Source: Kocuria sp. TGY1127_2 (GTDB lineage: Bacteria; Actinomycetota; Actinomycetes; Actinomycetales; Micrococcaceae). Taken from it: 64,000 nt of DNA. The translations under genes were made by a program, and so were the position numbers. Position 1 is the stretch's first letter, and every line of letters begins with the position of its first letter. Below the pieces are notes generated by a model. It was given only the letters and a program-made list of their open reading frames with translations. It was not told the origin of the DNA and made no database searches. Where the stretch lies: assembly GCF_013394385.1 (NCBI RefSeq), contig NZ_AP022834.1, positions 2,542,001 to 2,606,000 on the forward strand. Direction: 5' to 3'. This document shows, one piece after another, positions 58,323-64,000 of this stretch.

Positions 58323-58441
58323 ATATCCTCCTTGAACGTCTGATGCTCCGTCCAGACTACTCCCGGTTATACTCACGCCAATTGTTGAGATGGGCTGTCT
58401 TGAATGCTGGAATACAGGGCTCGGTACTGTGACGACGGGCG

Positions 58442-59815
58442 TCACCGGGCGGATTCCAGACGGATCACCCGCTGGGCAACCGTATCGGCGAAAGCTTCAT
58501 CGTGTGTCACCACAAGAACCGCGGCGCCCCAAGAAACGCGCCGGCGAATGTGCCGCTCGAGGATGGAGCGTCCGACCGCATCGAGAGACACCGTGGGTTC
58601 GTCCAGGAGGAGAACAGGCGTTTGACGTGCAATGACGGCGGCCAAGGAAAGCAGGCGCCGTTGGGAGGCGCACAGCTCCAGGGGGTGCTCGTCGCATTGG
58701 AAACCCAGACCACAGTCGACGACAGCTTGGTCCGCAGCCAGATGGCTCTGGGCCCCGGCGAGCACTTGGGCATAGACCGTACGTTCGCTCAACTGATCCG
58801 TCGGGTTCTGCAGCATGATGGAGATATCGCGCGCCGCTTCCGCGGGCTTGTTCGGAACCGGTTGCCCTCGGGCCTCGATCCGCCCCGTTGAGCGTTCAAG
58901 TCCCATGATCGCCCGCAGCATCGTGGTTTTGCCGGCACCATTCGGTCCGGTGACTGCGACACACTCCCCCAGGGCCACGCTGAGGCTGAGGTTCTGGACC
59001 ACGGGCACGTCGCTGCCGGGTCGGTACGCATCCACCCCTCGCAGTTCGAGGCCTGGACTCCCGGTTTCTGGCCCCTCGGCCGGTGATACAGAGCAAGCAC
59101 GAGGACGGGGTACGAATCCCGTCGGGCTCTCCCCCAGATCCAGTCTGTGGGTAGCCCTGTCGAGGAACGGTTCGTCATATCCGGCTAGGAGCACGATGCC
59201 CATGCCGTCAGCCGCCAATGCGTCGATGCTCTCCCTCACTGACATCGTGGTTTCCGGGTCGAGTCCTGCACCTGGCTCATCGAGGATCACGATGGCTGGC
59301 CGCAGCACCAGAACGCAGGCCAAGGCCACCAATCGCTCTTGCCCTCCCGAGAGCTCCATCGGGTCCCGGTCGAGAATCCCACTCAAACCCAAGGTCCCGA
59401 CGACCCGTGCCACCTCGTACCTCTGCTCATCCCTCGTCATTCCGCGATATTCCAGGCCGAAGGCGATCTCCTCCTCGACCGTCGCTCTTGCGGCCGAGAG
59501 ATAGGACCGGGCGTCCTGAGGCAGGTAGGCCGCACACCGGGACCATTCGGACAGATCGGTCTGAGGACGGTCTTCCGGGCGGTAGTCCACACGCTGATCC
59601 CCGAATTCGATGAATCCTCGCATCTGCCCTCCGTTGCTGGGGAAGATTCCGGCCATGATCTGCCCCAATGTGGACTTCCCGACGCCGGACCCGCCAGTTA
59701 CGGCGAGAACCTCGCCAGGGTTGAGCTCGACGTGGACATCGCACAGCAGGGGGTTCTGAAGGTCCACGCGCTCATCGTGGTGGAAGGATTCGATCCCGAG
59801 GTTCAGAAGGGCCAC
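58442..59815 (-). CDS. ECF transporter double ATP-binding protein (EcfA-EcfA' fusion)
   Basis: A 457-residue protein with two ABC domains. The first (about 1-225) has [18 protein letters not shown] and [11 protein letters not shown]; the second (about 255-450) has GPNGAGKTT and a Walker [12 protein letters not shown], with a less perfect signature (ELCASQRRL in place of LSGGQ). Fusion of both energy-coupling ATPases is common in actinobacterial ECF systems. The GTG start overlaps the 3' end of the T-component gene. It powers uptake together with the T and S components encoded just upstream. Confidence 0.92.
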   Translation of the reverse strand: MALLNLGIESFHHDERVDLQNPLLCDVHVELNPGEVLAVTGGSGVGKSTLGQIMAGIFPSNGGQMRGFIEFGDQRVDYRPEDRPQTDLSEWSRCAAYLPQDARSYLSAARATVEEEIAFGLEYRGMTRDEQRYEVARVVGTLGLSGILDRDPMELSGGQERLVALACVLVLRPAIVILDEPGAGLDPETTMSVRESIDALAADGMGIVLLAGYDEPFLDRATHRLDLGESPTGFVPRPRACSVSPAEGPETGSPGLELRGVDAYRPGSDVPVVQNLSLSVALGECVAVTGPNGAGKTTMLRAIMGLERSTGRIEARGQPVPNKPAEAARDISIMLQNPTDQLSERTVYAQVLAGAQSHLAADQAVVDCGLGFQCDEHPLELCASQRRLLSLAAVIARQTPVLLLDEPTVSLDAVGRSILERHIRRRVSWGAAVLVVTHDEAFADTVAQRVIRLESAR

Positions 59816-60543
59816 ACGATCACCGCCGTTGCCACGATCGAGGCTGCTAATACTGTCCGACGAAGTACAGCTTGGCCTCGGGAGTCAGGGACCTCCCGAT
59901 ACCTCGGGACGCGGGCGGGGCCGTGACCGGGGAATCCGCGAGCCTGGAGGTGCACGGAACGCTCCGTTGCTTCGTACACGGCGGAGGATACGAGCGGAAC
60001 AGTCTGATGCCTGACTCTCCGCACCCACGAGAGCGGAAATCGGCCCAGGTCGAGACCCCGTACAGCCTGCGCCTGTCCGATAAGCCGCGAGCGTCCGGCC
60101 AGGTGGGGACCCATATTCAGGGTCGCTATCACCACGTATCCGATAGTGCGCGGAACTCTCGACTCGTCGATCGCGGCCACGAGGCGCATTCGGTCCACGA
60201 CGACGAGGCACAGCACACCCACACCGACAATCGGAACGAGTCTCAACGCATAGTCGCCCGCGGTCCGGATGCCTTCAGCGGTTAGACGCACCCATCCCCA
60301 GTTCCAGAGAACGGTGAGTCCGGTGGTGTCGAACAATGCGTGCACCATGAGCTGCGATACTGCCAGAGGGACCATGATTCCCACCGCGCCGCCGAGCCAC
60401 GCGCGGCCACGGTGATGGAACAAAGCCAATGCAAGGCATAAGAAAGCCACGAGCCCAGCGGGCCAGAGACCACCGATGCCCGTCGAGACCAGGACGACGG
60501 CCAGACCTACGGTAAGAACCGTGAAGGGATGCAGCTGTGTCAA
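59803..60543 (-). CDS. ECF transporter transmembrane component (EcfT)
   Basis: A 246-residue membrane protein with about five hydrophobic segments. The coupling-helix signature ARG appears in the C-terminal half (LQARGFPG) with a second RG-type motif earlier (AQAVRGLDLG), as expected for CbiQ/EcfT proteins. The TTG start at 60543 overlaps the stop of the S component gene as TTGA. It links the ATPase to the S component. Confidence 0.9.
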   Translation of the reverse strand: MTQLHPFTVLTVGLAVVLVSTGIGGLWPAGLVAFLCLALALFHHRGRAWLGGAVGIMVPLAVSQLMVHALFDTTGLTVLWNWGWVRLTAEGIRTAGDYALRLVPIVGVGVLCLVVVDRMRLVAAIDESRVPRTIGYVVIATLNMGPHLAGRSRLIGQAQAVRGLDLGRFPLSWVRRVRHQTVPLVSSAVYEATERSVHLQARGFPGHGPARVPRYREVPDSRGQAVLRRTVLAASIVATAVIVWPF

Positions 60544-61334
60544 CGCGTCTCAGAAATCCTCCGGACGGTGCGCTGGGGCAGCGCACAGATCAAAAGTGCC
60601 ACGACCAAGAAGGAAATCGCCTTGTCGCCAGGGTCGGTCACGAGCGCTTGCTTGGTCGTCGCCTGAAGGATCGAGTCTCCGTAGGCTCGGAAGGCCGTCA
60701 CGATGGCCCCGGTGGCCGCGCCGGATGTTCCCCCGTAGACGAATGCGGCTATGGGCGCCGAGATCGTCGCGCTGATCAAGCCGGCGACGAATCCGAAGAT
60801 CGGGGCGGACCAGATCCTTCGCACGGCTCCCCAACGCCCTGCCGTCCCGGCGCAGAATCCGACAACCGCCGCGACCGCGGCAAAAGGCAAGAGGGTCGGG
60901 TTGAACAGGGACCACACGAGGTTTCCGAGAATTCCCGTCGCGACTCCCGCGCTGCGACCCGCGAGGAAAGCGATGAGAATCGTACCCATCGAGTCGAGGT
61001 ACAGAGGAACCAACGAGCTTCCGACGAACTGACCCAAGAGAATGTTGAGCACCAATCCGACGGGAATCAGAACGATGGTTCCGACGGACAGCCCAGGGAG
61101 GGTTCCGGCGAGCAGGAAGAGCGCAGCGACGAGGTATCCCACGAACAGAACCGCGGCCGGCACATTGGTTGTACCGATCGCGGCATCGGCAGGTTGAGTC
61201 AGCACTGTTCCGAGGTAGATCGCCGCGATGAGCAACGCTCCCACGATGATGCAGAAACGTTGCCACGAGGAACGCGCGGAAGAATCTGCTTTGATCAAGG
61301 AGGGGCAGTCGGTGATGCGAGGTGATGAAGGCAT
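60540..61334 (-). CDS. ECF transporter S component, unknown substrate (nucleoside-type inferred)
   Basis: A 264-residue membrane protein with about seven hydrophobic segments and the Ala/Gly-rich pattern of ECF substrate-binding subunits (FLAGRSAGVATGILGNLVWSLFNP). It is the first gene of the S-T-A operon. The gene immediately upstream on the same strand, 116 bp away, is a nucleoside hydrolase, which suggests transport of a nucleoside or pyrimidine/purine precursor. The vitamin-type S families (biotin, riboflavin, thiamine) do not obviously match. Substrate remains an inference. Confidence 0.85.
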   Translation of the reverse strand: MPSSPRITDCPSLIKADSSARSSWQRFCIIVGALLIAAIYLGTVLTQPADAAIGTTNVPAAVLFVGYLVAALFLLAGTLPGLSVGTIVLIPVGLVLNILLGQFVGSSLVPLYLDSMGTILIAFLAGRSAGVATGILGNLVWSLFNPTLLPFAAVAAVVGFCAGTAGRWGAVRRIWSAPIFGFVAGLISATISAPIAAFVYGGTSGAATGAIVTAFRAYGDSILQATTKQALVTDPGDKAISFLVVALLICALPQRTVRRISETR

Positions 61335-61450
61335 AGGTGTCGTCCGAAGGTCAGATGGAAACGGCCTATGTCACCTCGGCCCCAATGAGCTACCAGATTA
61401 GTCCGAGTCGGTCCTCCCGTCACCTTCAGGCCGAAACACGGACCCGCGGG

Positions 61451-62467
61451 CTAGGAGCTGATCCTGTCGACTCGCCGAGCGAGATCCACGATCGACGAAC
61501 GCAGGCGCGAGAATCCTTGGTCCGGATCGTTCGATGTCACGAGCCGAGCTGAGGGCCTGCGTCCCAAGAGATTTCGCAAGTCGGCGACCGTCGCTCCGTA
61601 GGCCGGGCCATCGCTCGTCACGACGTCGATGTTGGTCGTCACGGCCTCGTAGGTCGCGTCCCCGATCGCGGCCGCGGAGGCGAAGAAGTCATGAACGTGG
61701 GCCATGTAGCCGTAACCGTATTCTTCGTGGAACTCGAAGTAGAACCGAAGGGCGTCGTCCAGGACTTTGAGGAGTTCGGTCCCTCGCCCATGAGGATCGA
61801 GGGCTTGGGGATTGCCTGCGTCGATTGCCCAGGTTGCGGCTTCCTCCGGCATCAGTTCATACCGTTCGGTCGTCTCCAACCCGCACACCAACGGAAGTTT
61901 TTCTTCGGGCAGACCCCCGTACGCCTCATAGGCCGCGAAGACCTCGTGCGCGGCGTGCGGATCCGAGTGAATGTTCCATTCGGTCAACGGGGTCGTATTC
62001 CCGGGATGGAAAAATGCCCCGCCCATGATCGTGAGCGAACGGAGCAACTCGGGAAGCCGCGGCTCGATGCGCAGCGCGAGAGCGAAATTCGTCAGGGGCG
62101 CGGTGCATATCGCATCCAGTTCCCCCGGATTCGCTCGCGCCAATTCTGCCCAAACTTCGGGGGCGTAACCATCAGAAATGCTCCCGGAGGAATGAACCTG
62201 CGCGTGGCCGATCCCTTGCGGCCCGTGCGTTTCGGGAGTGGTCGTCAGCTCCGCCTCGAGAGGCTGAGTCGCCCCCAGAAAGACGGGCACCTCCTCACGC
62301 CCGCACAACCGCAGGAGACCCAAGTTGTTCCTCGCGACGTCGTCGGCCGAAACGTTCCCGGGAGTGCAGGAGATCGCCTCGAAACTCACTTCGGGCTGGG
62401 CGGCCAGGTACACCAGGGCTATCGCATCGTCGATGCCTGTGTCGTTGTCCAAAAGAATGCGGGGCAT
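61451..62467 (-). CDS. Nucleoside hydrolase (IU-NH family)
   Basis: A 338-residue inosine-uridine-preferring-type hydrolase. The calcium-binding N-terminal motif is ILLDNDTGIDDA (aspartates at about 7, 11, 12), and the metal/substrate motifs GGAFFHPGNTTPLTEWNIHSDPHAAHEV and the C-terminal histidine of AHVHD follow. It cleaves ribonucleosides to base and ribose. I use ATG 62467, which places the metal motif at the usual distance; ATG 62491 would add eight residues. It lies directly upstream of the ECF operon on the same strand, suggesting combined nucleoside uptake and salvage. Confidence 0.92.
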   Translation of the reverse strand: MPRILLDNDTGIDDAIALVYLAAQPEVSFEAISCTPGNVSADDVARNNLGLLRLCGREEVPVFLGATQPLEAELTTTPETHGPQGIGHAQVHSSGSISDGYAPEVWAELARANPGELDAICTAPLTNFALALRIEPRLPELLRSLTIMGGAFFHPGNTTPLTEWNIHSDPHAAHEVFAAYEAYGGLPEEKLPLVCGLETTERYELMPEEAATWAIDAGNPQALDPHGRGTELLKVLDDALRFYFEFHEEYGYGYMAHVHDFFASAAAIGDATYEAVTTNIDVVTSDGPAYGATVADLRNLLGRRPSARLVTSNDPDQGFSRLRSSIVDLARRVDRISS

Positions 62468-62520
62468 GGACCCAGCATAGGTCCGAGCCATGCCGATCGG
62501 CAGATGCAGACGCGGACGGA

Positions 62521-62570
62521 CCCGACGCTGGTCTCAGTAGGAGGTTACTCCTGCTGAGACCAGCGTCGGG
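62521..62570 (-). terminator. 50-bp near-perfect palindrome (very stable hairpin)
   Basis: CCCGACGCTGGTCTCAG (62521-62537) is perfectly complementary to 62554-62570, and inside it AGGAG-GTTA-CTCCT continues the stem after one T/G wobble. The result is a ~23-bp hairpin with a 4-nt loop, 36 bp after the stop of permease 4. It is probably a terminator of that gene, although no U-run follows. Confidence 0.7.
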
Positions 62571-62605
62571 TCTCCCCCAGTGTCCTGACCGCTCCGCATA
62601 GGGCG

Positions 62606-64000
62606 TCAGTCCTCGTCTTTTTCTTCCTCATCGGGTTGATGGATGATCGTGGTGTTTCCGTGCCCGTGACGCCCACGCGTATGCGTACGCTGTGCGGCCG
62701 GACGATCCGCCACGATCGGGTAAAGACCGGTCACGCCTTCCCGTTCGGCCGCCAACTCGCGGACGCGCTTGCGAACCGCGAACCATCCGACGATTAGCGC
62801 GGGAACGATGATGATCATCGAACTCAACGTGTAAGTACCCACGGGATAGTCGAATCCGATCAGCACCACGACGCACCCGAGGAATACCAGGGTGACCCAG
62901 TTCGTCACCGGGGCAAAGGGCGCCCTGTAACTGGGCCTCTCGTAACGTCCTTTCTTGACGAGCGAGACGAACTTCATGTGCGCCATCGTGATCGCCACCC
63001 AACCGGCGATGATTCCGAGAGACGCAATATTCAGCACGATTTCGAAAGCCGCGTCCGGAACGAAGTAGTTCAGGATCACGCCCAACAGAGCCACGGCCGC
63101 GGTCAGCAGAATCCCGCCGTAAGGAACGCCCGACTTTGTCAGACGCTGGGCGAATTGCGGTGCCGAACCGGCCATCGACATCGAGTGCAGAATGCGCCCC
63201 GTGGAGTACAACCCGGCGTTGAGCGATGACAGCGCCGCGGTGATCACCACCAACTCCATAATCGGTCCCGCGGCCCCCACGTTGATCGATGAGAAGAACG
63301 TGACAAAGGGGGATTCGTCTTCGCTGAACGCCGTGTAGGGCAAAAGCAGGCACAACAAGAAAATCGCACCGACGTAGAAGATCGCGATACGAAGAATCAC
63401 CGTGTTGATGGCTTTCGGGATCACCTTGGCGGCGTTGCGGGTCTCTCCGGAGGTGGTGCCGACCAACTCGATCGATGCATATGCGAAAACGACGCCCTGC
63501 ATGATGACCATCGCCGGGAGGAACCCATTGGGGAAGAGCCCGCCGTTCTCCGAGATCAGCCCGAGTCCACGGGGACTGCCTGTCGGTGTGCCGAAAATGA
63601 CGAAAACAATCGCCAAAACCAGGAAGATGACAAGGGCGACGACCTTGATCAACGAGAACCAGAATTCCATCTCGCCGAAGACTTTGACCGAGATCAGGTT
63701 CATGATCACCACGACCACGATCACAAAGAGCGCGACGAACCACTGGGGTATTGCGTCGATGAACGAGCTGTACTGACCGAACCAGTGCACGTAAATCGCA
63801 ATGGCCGTGGAGTCCACGATGGCCGTGGTTGCCCAATTGAGCCAGTACATCCACCCGGAGACGTAGGCGGCCTTCTCACCGTAGAACTCGCGCGTATAAG
63901 AAACGAAAGAGCCTGACGAAGGCCGGTGAACCACCAACTCGCCCAGCTGACGCAGGATCAGGTACGCGATGAGTCCACAGAGCGCGTAGTCCAAGAACAA
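62606..64000 (-). CDS. Amino acid permease, AAT/APC family (AnsP-like), paralogue 4, 5' end outside window
   Basis: The visible 464 residues are the C-terminal nine-tenths of a fourth permease of the same group. The FLGAG-type start is cut off; what remains begins in the second membrane helix (ALCGLIAYLILRQLGELVVHRPSSGSFVSYTREFYGEKAAYVSG). It retains the same EMEFWFSLIKV and PFVTFFSSI motifs. The C-terminal tail has a His/Arg-rich stretch (THTRGRHGHGNTT) and an acidic end (EEEKDED), unlike the other copies. Confidence 0.9.
   Translation of the reverse strand: MFLDYALCGLIAYLILRQLGELVVHRPSSGSFVSYTREFYGEKAAYVSGWMYWLNWATTAIVDSTAIAIYVHWFGQYSSFIDAIPQWFVALFVIVVVVIMNLISVKVFGEMEFWFSLIKVVALVIFLVLAIVFVIFGTPTGSPRGLGLISENGGLFPNGFLPAMVIMQGVVFAYASIELVGTTSGETRNAAKVIPKAINTVILRIAIFYVGAIFLLCLLLPYTAFSEDESPFVTFFSSINVGAAGPIMELVVITAALSSLNAGLYSTGRILHSMSMAGSAPQFAQRLTKSGVPYGGILLTAAVALLGVILNYFVPDAAFEIVLNIASLGIIAGWVAITMAHMKFVSLVKKGRYERPSYRAPFAPVTNWVTLVFLGCVVVLIGFDYPVGTYTLSSMIIIVPALIVGWFAVRKRVRELAAEREGVTGLYPIVADRPAAQRTHTRGRHGHGNTTIIHQPDEEEKDED

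Noticed and set aside
58323-58445. Longer IlvD starting at 58445
   Set aside because: An ideal AAGGAGG precedes ATG 58322, which gives the standard IlvD N-terminus; the extension would overlap the ECF ATPase stop and has no family resemblance.

Overview
The window is high-GC DNA (about 60% G+C by eye) with dense, strand-clustered operons, frequent GTG/TTG starts and 4-bp ATGA-type gene overlaps. Gene content (actinobacterial-type nrdIEF, FemAB-like peptidoglycan transferase, LGFP-repeat CAP protein, split GlcNAc PTS, NanR/NagR-type GntR regulators) points to an actinomycete, most likely of the Micrococcales; the species is not identified. No rRNA, tRNA, CRISPR array, transposase or integrase was seen, so this looks like a chromosomal core/metabolic region.

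Layout. 1-3.5 kb (+): end of a glutamine-synthetase-like gene, a class-I amidotransferase (PuuD-like), an aldehyde dehydrogenase and an SDR, together resembling a gamma-glutamyl-polyamine degradation operon. 3.6-6.5 kb (-): M20 amidohydrolase, macro-domain protein and FemAB-type transferase. 6.7-11 kb: a GntR regulator divergent from an NCS1 nucleobase permease plus flavin-reductase-like protein, with an amidohydrolase facing them. 11.2-14.7 kb (-): murR-murQ-murP for N-acetylmuramic acid recycling. 14.8-18.5 kb (+): nrdI-nrdE-nrdF behind a NrdR-box-like palindrome. 18.5-21 kb: split GlcNAc-type PTS (EIIC on -, EIIB on +) and a DasR/NagR-type regulator around a dre-like site. 21-25.6 kb (+): a large RecB-nuclease/RNase H-like/SF1 helicase fusion and an unrecognised protein. 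25.5-28.5 kb: nagA and a second UTRA regulator divergent from nagB, with two operators between them. 28.4-37.5 kb: a sialic-acid-type operon (binding protein, permease, permease-ATPase fusion, ATPase, NanA, NanK, NanE) with divergent NanR. 37.5-39.2 kb (+): an HTH protein and a glycosyltransferase. 39.3-43.1 kb (-): OpuC-type osmoprotectant ABC transporter. 43.4-45.3 kb (+): metY and a CoA-binding protein. 45.4-49.4 kb (-): lipoprotein, MFS exporter, CAP/LGFP secreted protein, GNAT. 49.5-64 kb (mostly -): four AnsP-like amino-acid permease paralogues interspersed with ornithine cyclodeaminase/Lrp, ilvD, an ECF transporter (S, T and fused double ATPase) and a nucleoside hydrolase.

How it works together. 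Sialic acid -> ManNAc -> ManNAc-6-P -> GlcNAc-6-P (NanA, NanK, NanE), GlcNAc and MurNAc (two PTS systems, MurQ) all converge on NagA and NagB and so enter glycolysis as fructose-6-P. The ECF transporter and nucleoside hydrolase suggest nucleoside salvage.

The most striking observation is the ribonucleotide reductase radical subunit. In NrdF three of the metal-binding glutamates are replaced by Gln120, Ser180 and Lys214, while Asp89, His123, His217 and Tyr127 remain. This is the 'QSK' signature of the recently described metal-free class Ie ribonucleotide reductase, which uses an NrdI-dependent modified-tyrosine (DOPA) radical instead of a di-metal cofactor.
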